Source of the DNA: Lentimicrobiaceae bacterium
Lineage (GTDB): Bacteria > Bacteroidota > Bacteroidia > Bacteroidales > F082
Assembly: GCA_031262365.1 (NCBI GenBank)
Contig: JAISHW010000040.1
Location: 1 to 41,199, forward strand
Direction of reading: 5' to 3'
Length of the DNA: 41,199 nucleotides
Of the stretch, positions 17,678 to 26,312 are shown piece after piece. A program made the position numbers and the translations under genes. Numbering within the stretch: position 1 is the first letter of the stretch; each line of letters opens with the position of its first letter. Below the pieces are notes generated by a model that was not told the origin of the DNA, made no database searches, and saw only the letters and a program-made list of their open reading frames with translations.

Positions 17678-18634
17678 ATGTCCGAACAAAATCATTTAAG
17701 CAATTGTATCGAAGGTTTTATTTTTCACTGCCAATACGAGAAAAACTTAAGTACGAAAACGATCAATGCTTATTCTATTGACTTAAAGCAGTTTCAATTG
17801 TACATTAACAAGCAAAAAACAGATCCCGAGATAACAGAAATATCGAAAGATCTGATAAAAACCTATTTACAATCGGTGTATCACTTCAAACCCAAAACGG
17901 TGAAACGCAAAATAGCCTCACTCAAAGCAATGTTCAACTACTTGGAATACGAAAATGATGATTTTTTTAATCCTTTCCGAAAAATAAAAATTAAACTGAA
18001 AGAAACAAAAACATTGCCTACGGTAATGACAATAGGCGAAGTAAAAAAGATTCTTAGCCTATTGTACGAAGACCTGAACGGCAATTCAAAACAGGACTGT
18101 TATACCTATAAAGCGCAAATTCGGAACATTGCCATGATTGAACTTCTTTTTGCAACCGGCTTGCGCATTTCTGAATTATGCAATTTGAAAACAACCGACA
18201 TTGACCTGAAAACGGGAAGTATTAAAGTGTTAGGCAAAGGCAGCAAAGAACGGATTATCCAACTATGCAATCCCGATATTAAATCGTTACTGAAAAAATA
18301 CAAAAAACTCTACGCCGACCATATTGATGACGATAAAAACTTTTTCATCAATCGTATAGGAAAGCCTGTTTCTACCCAATCGGTCAGGCTGATGCTGCGG
18401 CAGTATGTGCAACGATCAGGCATTACAAAAAAGATTACCCCACACTCGTTTCGCCACACCTTTGCCACGCTCTTGCTCGAAGAGAATGTGGATATTCGCT
18501 ACATTCAAGGTATGTTGGGGCACAGCAGCATCAACACTACCCAAATTTATACGCACATCAACACCGAAAGCCAAAAGCGAATTTTAACAACCAAACACCC
18601 CCGCCGAAAGTTGAAGTTTGAGGTTTTTGAGTGA
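17678..18634 (+). CDS. Tyrosine recombinase (XerC/D-like integrase)
   Basis: A 318-residue protein with an N-terminal SAM-like core-binding domain (~1-100, NLSTKTINAYSIDLKQFQLYI) and a complete catalytic domain: Arg163 in ATGLRISEL, the beta-hairpin Lys in VLGKGSKERIIQL, His256 and Arg259 in TPHSFRHTFATLL, His282 in MLGHSS and nucleophile Tyr291 in TQIYTH. All residues needed for strand exchange appear present. Its stop is two bases before the left 27-bp inverted repeat, and the partner repeat lies 7.1 kb away. This placement suggests that it acts on those repeats (inference). Known analogues are the Bacteroides invertase-type tyrosine recombinases next to their invertible segments. The alternative is an ordinary integrase at the end of an integrated element. 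Confidence 0.92.
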   Translation: MSEQNHLSNCIEGFIFHCQYEKNLSTKTINAYSIDLKQFQLYINKQKTDPEITEISKDLIKTYLQSVYHFKPKTVKRKIASLKAMFNYLEYENDDFFNPFRKIKIKLKETKTLPTVMTIGEVKKILSLLYEDLNGNSKQDCYTYKAQIRNIAMIELLFATGLRISELCNLKTTDIDLKTGSIKVLGKGSKERIIQLCNPDIKSLLKKYKKLYADHIDDDKNFFINRIGKPVSTQSVRLMLRQYVQRSGITKKITPHSFRHTFATLLLEENVDIRYIQGMLGHSSINTTQIYTHINTESQKRILTTKHPRRKLKFEVFE

Positions 18635-18636
18635 TG

Positions 18637-18663
18637 GATAACTATTTATTATGAGTGAGAAAA
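18637..18663 (+). repeat. 27-bp inverted repeat, left copy
   Basis: It starts GATAACTATTTATTATG and continues AGTGAGAAAA. It is identical over all 27 bases to the reverse complement of 25732-25758. The homology stops sharply on both sides. The ATG inside (18651) is the start codon of the TIR-like gene. Confidence 0.95.
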
Positions 18664-19427
18664 TTCAGCAAGAAAAAGTCAAAATTTTTATTGGCTCAGC
18701 AACTAAGGATACTGATTTAGTAACCAAAATTACTGAATTACTACTTAATCAACCAAACTTGAAAATAATCCCATGGACAGAAGGATTTGATTTAAGCAAA
18801 TATACTTTAGACAATCTTATAGATAGATGTAATGAATGTAAATATGCAATTTTTGTCTTAGGGGAAAGTGAAAAAACAAAAAAAAATGGCAAAATAATCT
18901 CTATACCAAGGGATAACGTGATTTTTGAAATTGGAATGTTTTCAAAAAAGAACGGAAAAGAAAATACATTTCTGCTAGTACCAGATTCTCCTAATTTTCA
19001 TTTATTTACAGACTACGCAGGTGTGACTCATGAAAAGTATTGTAGAAATTCTTTAGATATAGATACGGTGATTAATAATTTCTGCGAAAAAGTATTAACA
19101 CGTATAAATCAACATGAATCAGATCTTAATAAAATTATGAACGGGAAATGGTTACTACATTATAGAAATGTCCTTGGAGATAGCAATGTAGGAGAGGAAT
19201 ATTTTGAGATTTCTAATTGCGAATACAAAATTACAGATGTATCAAAATTTCAGATTAAAAACATTCGGAACAAAAATAATACATTAGAATTTTTTAAACA
19301 AAATAGTAGCAAGACACTTCATAACTATTTATACAAAGATAATCTTCATTTCAAAGGAATTGAAATAGATACAAAACGCGGCTCTGTATATTTTGTGAAT
19401 TATCAAAAAGTGGTTAATGATAATTGA
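18651..19427 (+). CDS. TIR-like nucleotide-binding effector with C-terminal beta-rich domain
   Basis: Residues ~9-125 match the predicted nucleotide-binding TIR-like family seen in cyclic-nucleotide defence effectors (CAP12/Pycsar type): KIFIGSATKD at strand A, IIPWTEGFDLSKYTLDNL, YAIFVLGES and PRDNVIFEIGMF, where Glu93 is the expected NADase catalytic Glu. Residues ~155-258 (NGKWLLHYRNV...GKW-like opening, alternating strands) look like a small calycin-type beta barrel and may sense a ligand; I do not recognise a named family. No CD-NTase or cyclase gene is adjacent, so a standard CBASS or Pycsar role is unsupported. The start codon and first four codons lie in the inverted repeat. The next gene overlaps its end by 11 bases. 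Confidence 0.8.
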   Translation: MSEKIQQEKVKIFIGSATKDTDLVTKITELLLNQPNLKIIPWTEGFDLSKYTLDNLIDRCNECKYAIFVLGESEKTKKNGKIISIPRDNVIFEIGMFSKKNGKENTFLLVPDSPNFHLFTDYAGVTHEKYCRNSLDIDTVINNFCEKVLTRINQHESDLNKIMNGKWLLHYRNVLGDSNVGEEYFEISNCEYKITDVSKFQIKNIRNKNNTLEFFKQNSSKTLHNYLYKDNLHFKGIEIDTKRGSVYFVNYQKVVNDN

Positions 19428-20385
19428 TGTGGGATATATAGTATCAATTCCGGCTACTAGTGTTAGTATTATAGTGCCAATTTTCAATTGTGAAAATTAT
19501 CTTTTAGATTGTTTAAATAGTATTAAAAATCAATCTTATCAGGATTTTGAATTAATTTTAATCAATGACGCATCAACAGATAATACACAAGATATTATTG
19601 ATGATTTTTTACAAAAAAACAAAGAATTAAATATAAGAACATATAAAAATGACTCAAACAAAGGAGATTGTTTTAGTAGGAATTTAGGTATAGAAAAATC
19701 TTTAGGAGAGTTTATCTGCTTTTGTGATGCCGATGATTTTTATCATCCTCTTTTTTTAGAATCTATGCTTTCTGAAATTATAAAATTTAAAGATTTGGTT
19801 TATTGTGGCTACGATATCTTGAATACAATATCAAGAAAAACAATTTTATATGAAAATCGTTGGCAATATATTAATAATTCAAAAAAAATTATCTCTTATT
19901 ATTTACAATCAAGAATTCACTTTGCCCATGTGGGAGCAGTATATAGAAAATCATTTCTTATAGAAAAAAATATAAAATACAATGAAAATACCTCCCATGG
20001 TTCCGATCTAGAATTTGTATGTAACATCCTACTTTCTAGTGCTCGCTGTGGATGTGTTCAAAAGAGCTTATATTATTATAGAATTCGTACTGGTTCTATT
20101 ACAACTTCTTTAGATGCTAAAAAGGTGATGGAACCTATTTATTGTTTCAGGAGAATAATAAAGAAAATCAACAATCCCATATTAAAATATAAATTTATTA
20201 CGGGACACTATAGCTCATGCATATATCATCTAATAACAGAAGTGTATACTTATCAAATCCCTGTTAAACATTCAGTTTCAACAAAAATAAAATTTTCTTT
20301 TTTATCATATATACATATAATAAAAAAGAAATATCTCTTTAGCAAAGATACCTATAAATATTTATTTCATTATATCACCTTATGA
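19417..20385 (+). CDS. Family 2 glycosyltransferase (GT-A fold)
   Basis: A 322-residue protein. The N-terminal ~110 residues are a classic GT2 domain: VSIIVPIFNCENYLLDCLNSI, LILINDASTDNTQDII, GDCFSRNLGIEKSLGEFICFCDADDF with the metal-binding DAD. A C-terminal helical part is rich in Tyr, Lys and Ile and has no clear membrane span. It probably transfers a sugar to a cell-surface glycan or protein; the sugar and acceptor are unknown. It overlaps the TIR-like gene by 11 bases and the next glycosyltransferase by 4 (ATGA), so the genes are translationally coupled. Confidence 0.88.
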   Translation: MIIDVGYIVSIPATSVSIIVPIFNCENYLLDCLNSIKNQSYQDFELILINDASTDNTQDIIDDFLQKNKELNIRTYKNDSNKGDCFSRNLGIEKSLGEFICFCDADDFYHPLFLESMLSEIIKFKDLVYCGYDILNTISRKTILYENRWQYINNSKKIISYYLQSRIHFAHVGAVYRKSFLIEKNIKYNENTSHGSDLEFVCNILLSSARCGCVQKSLYYYRIRTGSITTSLDAKKVMEPIYCFRRIIKKINNPILKYKFITGHYSSCIYHLITEVYTYQIPVKHSVSTKIKFSFLSYIHIIKKKYLFSKDTYKYLFHYITL

Positions 20386-21506
20386 AGAAACCAAATTTCT
20401 CTATTATAATATTGTATCATACGGGCAAATCATATTTGAAAGTTTGTCTTGAAAGTGTCTTAAAAACTATTGAAGATAACGATGAAGTTATTGTTGTCGT
20501 AAATAATTGTGATTATAAAGAGCATGAGGTGGATTTTTTCAACGATAAAATTCAATACTTACATTACTATGAAAATTTAGGTCATGGAAAAGCAGCAAAT
20601 TTAGGTGTAGCTCATGCAAAGAATGATTATGTTATTATATCTGATCACGATTTGGTTTTCTTTCCAAAATGGATTGATTATTTATGGCAATTTTATAATT
20701 CCGATAGAGATATCAAAGCGTTGAGTTGTAAAATCATAGATGTAAGAAATAATAGTATCCAAAATTTTGTTACCGCATCGGCAGAATACAACTTTGCTCA
20801 TCCGTATCGAGGATTACCAATTTACCATCCCCTTGTTATGAACGACAGATGTGCACAAATGATTTGTACGGGAGGATTCTTGATAGGAAAATCTGATTTC
20901 TTATCTATAGGAGGCTTTAATGAAAATTTTGGAACAATATATACAGATTTTGATTTATGTCTGCGTCTTAAAAAGCAAGGAAAGAAAGTTGGAGTAGCAG
21001 CTAATGCTATAGCATACCATTTTGGTGGAGATTGGGCAAAAGAAGGGAAAAGTTATAAGAGTCAGCATTTGAAAACAGATATTAAAGGTGCTATTATGAA
21101 AGATAATGCGGACATTATTGAAAATGATTTGTCAATGTATTATAAAGAGTCGTTTGATTTTTTTATAAAACAAAATTCTTTGGAAGAAAATTATTTTGTA
21201 TGTAATTGTATGACAGTTGTAAATCCTTCATGGTATGAAGAATTATTAAAAGAATTTGGATTGAATATATATGGTAGTGTTAAGTATCCTATTTTGTCAA
21301 GAGATGTCAGTTACGTTGATTTATTTGATGTTTTAGGTTATAATATTATGGCATTAAGAGTTCCTGTTGCATATTTTGTTGATTCATTCCCAAGTATTAT
21401 AGAAAATGCTTATTGGTGGCAGAAACGCAAAAACAAAGATGATATTGTAATAGATAGAAACGCTAATATATTATTAGTAAAAGATATAATTAATAATTAT
21501 AAATGA
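20382..21506 (+). CDS. Family 2 glycosyltransferase (rhamnosyltransferase-like)
   Basis: A 374-residue protein. Its GT2 core shows FSIIILYHTGKSYLKVCLESVLKT, LGHGKAANLGVAHAKNDYVIISDHDLVFF (the DHD in place of DXD) and GGFNENFGTIYTDFDLCLRLKKQGKKVGVAANAIAYHFGG in successive blocks. The late ED/DFDLCLRL helix and the His of AYHFGG are typical of rhamnosyltransferase-like GT2 enzymes (WcaA/RfbF group). The C-terminal ~120 residues are unassigned. The start overlaps the previous stop as ATGA. Its stop is one base before the GTG start of the third glycosyltransferase. Confidence 0.87.
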   Translation: MKKPNFSIIILYHTGKSYLKVCLESVLKTIEDNDEVIVVVNNCDYKEHEVDFFNDKIQYLHYYENLGHGKAANLGVAHAKNDYVIISDHDLVFFPKWIDYLWQFYNSDRDIKALSCKIIDVRNNSIQNFVTASAEYNFAHPYRGLPIYHPLVMNDRCAQMICTGGFLIGKSDFLSIGGFNENFGTIYTDFDLCLRLKKQGKKVGVAANAIAYHFGGDWAKEGKSYKSQHLKTDIKGAIMKDNADIIENDLSMYYKESFDFFIKQNSLEENYFVCNCMTVVNPSWYEELLKEFGLNIYGSVKYPILSRDVSYVDLFDVLGYNIMALRVPVAYFVDSFPSIIENAYWWQKRKNKDDIVIDRNANILLVKDIINNYK

Positions 21507-21507
21507 T

Positions 21508-22260
21508 GTGGAAGAAAAAATAATTAATCCTAAAATTTCATGTGTATGTGTAACACACAAAAAACCTCATTTACTTAAAAGAGCAATAAAATGCTTTCAA
21601 GAACAAACTTATCAAAACAAGCAATTAGTCATTGTATATGAAGAACAGGACAAGGAAACTCACAAATATATTCAGGAAAATAAATTTGAAGAAAATATAA
21701 AAATCATAAAAATCAGTTCCTTATCAGATAAAAAAAATTTAGGGGAATTAAGAAATATTAGTATCCAAGAATCTGATGGTGAGTATATCATACAATGGGA
21801 TGATGATGATTGGTACCATAAAGATCGTTTAATTAAACAGCTGACATTTTTAACCGAAAATAAAACGGCAGGGGTCGTTCTTGCTAATTGGATAATGTAT
21901 GATCATTATGATGAGAAAGCTTATTTGGGACATAATAATCTTTGGGAGGGTACAATAATGTGTAAAAAAGACATACTATTAAAAGTACCATATCTTGATT
22001 TGGATAAAGGAGAAGACACATTTGTAATTACCGAATTGAATAATAAAAATCATTTATCTGTAATCCAAGACGAACCATACCTGTATATATATACATATCA
22101 TGGTGATAATACTTGGGATAGAGACCATTTTGTAAGTATGTTTAAGGATAGTACAGAACTAAGTCCTGAAATATCAGAAGCAGTAAAGAATATGCTTTCC
22201 GAAAAAATTACACAAGAAGAGTACTCTCAAATCTGTATTTATGTGGGGAAATCAAACTAA
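21508..22260 (+). CDS. Family 2 glycosyltransferase
   Basis: A 250-residue protein: ISCVCVTHKKPHLLKRAIKCFQ, KNLGELRNISIQESDGEYIIQWDDDDWYHKDRLIKQL with an acidic DDDD cluster at the metal site, then a short C-terminal part. It is a compact GT2 enzyme of the surface-glycan kind. It begins with GTG one base after the preceding stop; no in-frame ATG lies closer to the domain. It is the last gene of the TIR-GT-GT-GT operon and ends 12 bases before a strong terminator. Confidence 0.85.
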   Translation: MEEKIINPKISCVCVTHKKPHLLKRAIKCFQEQTYQNKQLVIVYEEQDKETHKYIQENKFEENIKIIKISSLSDKKNLGELRNISIQESDGEYIIQWDDDDWYHKDRLIKQLTFLTENKTAGVVLANWIMYDHYDEKAYLGHNNLWEGTIMCKKDILLKVPYLDLDKGEDTFVITELNNKNHLSVIQDEPYLYIYTYHGDNTWDRDHFVSMFKDSTELSPEISEAVKNMLSEKITQEEYSQICIYVGKSN

Positions 22261-22272
22261 GTGGCAGTATCC

Positions 22273-22321
22273 AAAAAATTGTGTAAATAGAAGTTTAAGT
22301 TTTCCATTTACACAATTTTTT
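22273..22321. terminator. Strong bidirectional terminator between glycosyltransferase operon and STAND gene
   Basis: A perfect 16-bp stem: AAAAAATTGTGTAAAT (22273-22288) pairs with ATTTACACAATTTTTT (22306-22321) around a 17-base loop. Each strand ends in a T run. It separates convergent genes (stops at 22260 and 22334) and would insulate the two halves of the candidate invertible segment in either orientation. Confidence 0.88.
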
Positions 22322-22333
22322 GAATAGTGTCTT

Positions 22334-25300
22334 CTATGTAGGATAATTAAAAGACTCATCTGAAAATATCATAAACGGTTTCGATTGATAATTATTATTA
22401 GATATAAATTGACAGAATTCTTTATAACTATTCATATTTATTAGTTGAGAGTCATTAAAGGGGAACTTAAATCCTTTCTCTTTACATAAATAACCCGTAT
22501 CCCATATTAATGCTTCATCACTAGCTGAAAAGTAAGTTTTTTGTTTTAATAATTCTAATGCTGTTTTAAACATCTCAAAGGCATTTCCTTTTCCATAGTG
22601 TTCGGTGTCGGTAGAACAATTCTCTCTTTCCAAAGTTATACCTTTAAGATGAAATCCTGCACGTTGAGATTTTGCATCGTACATTACCTGACTTTTATCC
22701 AAATAATTCTCGATAAGAAAAAAAATATCCTTAAAATTGAGTGGATTAATCTTTGTTTCAAAAATTATTTTTTGGAACAAAGATTTAATTTCGGTACTCA
22801 AACTAAATTCCTCAGAAGCTGTTTTTAAATTATCTTCTACCATTGAAATGGCTGATTCATAATCTTCTTCATCAATAGCCTTGAGATAAGCTTTTGCGAC
22901 TAATGCCACGTAGAATATACTTTTATCCTCTTTTTTAATTCTTTCTTCATTTTGGGTTAATATTTCAATAGCTTTTCGCCAATATTTGATTGTTTGTTCT
23001 TTATATTTTTCTAATCCAAAAAAAAGATAACCTAAATCCAGATAACACAAACATTCAAAAGCGATATTTCCTAATTCCTTTGCTTTTTGAGCCGCTTCTT
23101 CTCCATTTTCGCATCCTTCTTTATATTTTTGCTTTCTCCTATAACAAACACAAAGTCGATTCTTTAAATTCATACAAATAAAATTCCTCTTCTCCGTAGA
23201 TAAATAAGTAAAATCTTTTAGTTTTCTTAGTCCATTTATTAAAATATTAATAGCTTCATCAGTATTATCATCAGCTAAAAAGCTCCCATGTTGTCTAATA
23301 ACTTGAAAATAAGCACACGCTTCATCTTCTTCCGGTTTGTGATTTTTTAATAATTCGCAAAAATCGTGAAGATACTTAATAGTATCATTATGATTTTTTT
23401 CTGCCATTAACAAGCAAGTTTTTTCAGAGACCTTAACATAGATTGAGGGGTGCACTCCACAATCAGTAATATAATTATATACAGATGTAGCATACATTTT
23501 ATTTCTAGGATTAGGTATATCTGTGTTTATTTTAGCTATTGCTTCAATAGCTTCAGTAAGTAACTCTTTCTTTGATGAATTAAGAATAAATTTGATTAGA
23601 GGTTGATTATGGAACCCGTCAAAAGATTCAAGTTTTTCTAATAATCTTTTTTTATTAAAGTTTTGTTTTTCTATTATAAAACGTTCAATTTTAGGATGAT
23701 AAAATCCAATTTTTCCATTAGACAATTTTTTAAGCCAACATTCTTCCAGTAATGAATCAATTTTGTCTATATCGAAATTCAAAGTATCAGTCAAAGTGCT
23801 AATGCCTATATCACCCCAATATCTTAGAATATGTAAAATATCTATTGCTTCACTATCACTTTCTAATATTGCAAATCGTTTGTTCAGAATACCATAAGTT
23901 TCCTTATTGATTCCCAACAATGCTGTATTGAATTCACTGAAATCGGAAATACTGAAAATGCCTTCTTCTAATTTGGCTATTCCTTCACTATGTAATAATT
24001 TAAAAAATAAATATAAATCTAATGGTCTGTTTAATATATTTTTCTTTATTAGCTTAATTAATTCCGGTCTCATTACAGAAAAATCATCACCAATATATTT
24101 TAAATGCTGATCAATAAACAGATTAACTTCGGCATCAGTAAAATCTTCTAATTCAAACAATAATGCATTTGAGTCTTTTAATTCCTCGGAAATATTCTTA
24201 TAAAATGAAGCCGCTTCTTTTGAATAAATAAACTCTTCAGTATTAAAAGTAAGAAAAATAGAAATTTGTCCAAATTTTCCTGTCTGATTAACCATTTCTC
24301 TTAGTAATGCAATAGATTTTTTATCTAAAGACTGAACATTGTCTATAAAAATTGCGACTCTCGTTTGTTTAATAATTCCGTCTTTTACTAATTGACAGGT
24401 TTTTTGAAAAACATCATCTGGAACAATTCTTTCCGGGGCTAAACAAAATTCAATAATATCATGAAAGTTTTTATTACATTCTTCATTACATTTTTCTTCC
24501 AAAAATATTTCCGGATTGGGCAATCGCCATAATTGCGTTAAGATATTAATTGCAAAAGAATTAAAAGAATTACAGCGATTTTCTTTCCCATCCAGTTTAC
24601 ATATTTGAAAATTCTCTTCATGCAAAATATTGATACTTTCCTCCATTGAACGACTTTTTCCCACACCACTTTTTCCTGATATTATTGATGTATGAATACG
24701 ATTACTTGATGAAATATTTTTACGTAAATTGACCAAAAATTGGTTTATTTTTTCTCCTATTAAAAAAGGCCGTGTTATCTTATCAACCTTGTATTTCTCC
24801 GGATTTGTAGTTGTGAATTTTTTATTGTCGACAAAAATATCAACACAAGGAATCTCTTGTTCACCTATTTTAATAGGGATAAAATTTATTCTTAAGGAAT
24901 AGAGCTCTCCTGCTTCTAATTCTTTTGTGATTTTACCTTTCCTAATATCTAATTTGTTTCTATTCACAAAGTTGAAATCTTTTCCTTTTGCTATGATTTT
25001 ACTCAAGTCAAGAGATAAACTATGTTTTTTAATATCAGGATAAACGGTTATTTGGAATACACATGGAGTATTAGCATCTACCTGAAAACTTCTTGGATTG
25101 GATTTATCTTGTGAGTGATTCACCTGTTCAGCATGAAGCTGAACCTCTGAAGATAGAAATTGGTCGACTTCCCGTCTAAACTTGAACTCTTTATTTTCTA
25201 TTTTAGAAAAATGAGGAAAAAAATTTTTAATTTCTTTTTTATCAATATATTTTAATATAAGACTCTCAAGTGCCTCGTCATCAAATACTTGAATTTTAAT

Positions 25301-25703
25301 ATCTAACGTCGCAGAAAAATCAGCTAAAGCTTTACGAGTATTCGGTACTAATTTGGAACGCGAGAAAATAATAATTTTTTTTATGTTTTCATTAACAGCC
25401 ATAACCAAGGTATTGCTGATAACAGCAAGAGTCATAGTACTTTTATATATTTTGCATTCACTCCATATTTTAATATCGTTAAGTACCGCTTCAAAATCTT
25501 TACTTCCATCCCAGCTTTTACGAGTTCTTTCCCATTTTAAATGTCCATACTCTAATTTTAATATCTCTTCTACTAAGTCTTCAAACTTAATTCCATCGTA
25601 TTTTTTTGATTCATTAAGATTTTTTTTATCTTCTTTATCTTCTTCTTTTTTTTGAAAAAAAAACTTCCCAGTGATTTATAGGTTTATCTGTGAGTATTTG
25701 CAT
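22334..25703 (-). CDS. Mrr-like nuclease-STAND NTPase defence protein, frameshifted near its N-terminus
   Basis: The uninterrupted ATG-initiated part runs from 25435 (1033 residues). Counting from there, Walker A is GKSGVGKS (Lys260), Walker B is AIFIDNVQSLD (Asp365), and a winged-helix/helical region leads into TPR-like repeats (~650-950: NRLCVCYRRKQKYKEGCENGEEA, LDLGYLFFGLEKYKEQ and similar). The same frame stays open upstream to about 25676 without ATG, GTG or TTG. It encodes FEDLVEEILKLEYG, RTRKSWDGSKDFEA and WSECKIYKS, an Mrr-type nuclease core (Asp...ECK). A natural ATG at 25703 is in another frame; loss of one base in the A9/T8 tract at 25646-25663 would join the two, giving about 1122 residues. 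The domain order matches antiviral STAND (Avs-type) proteins, whose C-terminal repeats sense phage proteins. It may be phase-variable, a pseudogene or misassembled. Confidence 0.75.
25646..25663. other. Adjacent T8 and A9 homopolymers at the frameshift point
   Basis: On the + strand: T8 (25646-25653), G, then A9 (25655-25663). On the coding (minus) strand this is T9-C-A8, between the probable start at 25703 and the nuclease domain. Removing one T or one A restores a single reading frame. Such tracts are prone to slippage in replication and also to sequencing error. Confidence 0.75.
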
Positions 25704-25705
25704 GA

Positions 25706-25744
25706 TTATATGATTTTACAGTTAAAACATTTTTTCTCACTCAT
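25706..25744 (-). CDS. Possible 12-residue leader ORF before the nuclease-STAND gene
   Basis: It reads MSEKKCFNCKII, with its ATG inside the right inverted repeat. It shares its first four codons with the TIR-like gene at the left repeat. Its stop lies two bases before the ATG at 25703, so it could couple translation to the nuclease-STAND gene. It could also be only what remains where the repeat meets a new sequence. Confidence 0.3.
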   Translation of the reverse strand: MSEKKCFNCKII

Positions 25745-25758
25745 AATAAATAGTTATC
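25732..25758 (-). repeat. 27-bp inverted repeat, right copy
   Basis: The reverse complement is identical to 18637-18663 over 27 bases. Its ATG (25744-25742) opens the 12-residue leader ORF. Confidence 0.95.
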
Positions 25759-25952
25759 AGTTATTGGCTACGAACTTACGGATTTTTTTAATATACAGCA
25801 CTAAAATTAGATGATATTCAAAAATTTTTCTTTCTCGTAACTTATGGGGTTCATTGCTACCAAACCTCATTCTTGCTTAATCTTAGACAGGGACACCAGT
25901 GAGCGCAGTTGCGAGATGTCGTGCTGTTGAGTTGCACAAGTTTAAAAAGGGT
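25759..25952. other. Non-coding right flank of the inverted repeat
   Basis: About 190 bases without a gene. On the minus strand TAAGTTCG (25778-25771) is a one-mismatch -7 box that would start transcription just ahead of the right repeat. A GC-richer patch around 25888-25935 has short self-complementary pieces (GTGC...GCAC), but nothing I can name. Confidence 0.4.
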
Positions 25953-26312
25953 TTAAATGTTCTTTAACAATTCGTTTATTTCCATTCCCATTTTGGAAAA
26001 CGCAAACAGTTTTTTACCCAAATCTTTCAGCGAAGCTCCTATCTCATTTTGAACTGTTGCAAAATTTGCAACAGTTGCCTGTTTAGTCAATTCTTGTTCT
26101 GTGTAGACGTTTCGTATGTGCCTTGAAATCACAGATTTGTCTCTCAAAAACAACTCCGACATTTGGTTTAAAGACAGCCATACGGTATCATCTTTCACCA
26201 ACACTTCTAACTGTACAGTGCCTTCTGGCTGATAGAGTATTATCTCATTTTTCGTTTTGTTTTGTGGGCTGTAATAATCGTGTAATTGTGTGCATTTATA
26301 GTGATTATGCAA
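25953..26312 (-). pseudogene. Internally deleted RhuM-family protein
   Basis: Residues ~23-90 (NEIILYQPEGTVQLEVLVKDDTVWLSLNQMSELF...SVISRHIRNVY) are the DNA-binding-like N-terminus of RhuM-family virulence-associated proteins. The last ~30 residues (IGASLKDLGKKLFAFSKM) match the far C-terminus of the same family, which is normally about 300 residues or longer. The central ~170-200 residues are missing and the ends are joined in frame near VQNEIG. The first ~22 residues overlap the GNAT-DUF3781 gene and are probably not native; NEIILYQPEG is the family's usual beginning. It is probably non-functional, or at most a free DNA-binding fragment. Confidence 0.6.

Larger units (their letters stand above)
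18637..25758. mobile_element. Candidate invertible segment bounded by 27-bp inverted repeats
   Basis: Exact inverted copies at 18637-18663 and 25732-25758 enclose the TIR-like/glycosyltransferase operon and the converging nuclease-STAND gene. A complete tyrosine recombinase lies immediately outside the left repeat. Inversion would put the STAND gene behind the recombinase and the TIR operon behind the right flank, keeping each repeat-borne start codon intact. The switch itself is inferred. Confidence 0.45.

Noticed and set aside
18651-19427. TIR-like gene as part of a CBASS or Pycsar operon
   Set aside because: The domain type fits, but no CD-NTase, cyclase or ancillary Cap gene is present in the window. 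The coupled genes are glycosyltransferases.
25880-25940. Possible integron attC-like or small RNA structure
   Set aside because: Short self-complementary pieces exist, but there is no long consistent stem, no R-box/L-box pair and no promoter that would support a call.
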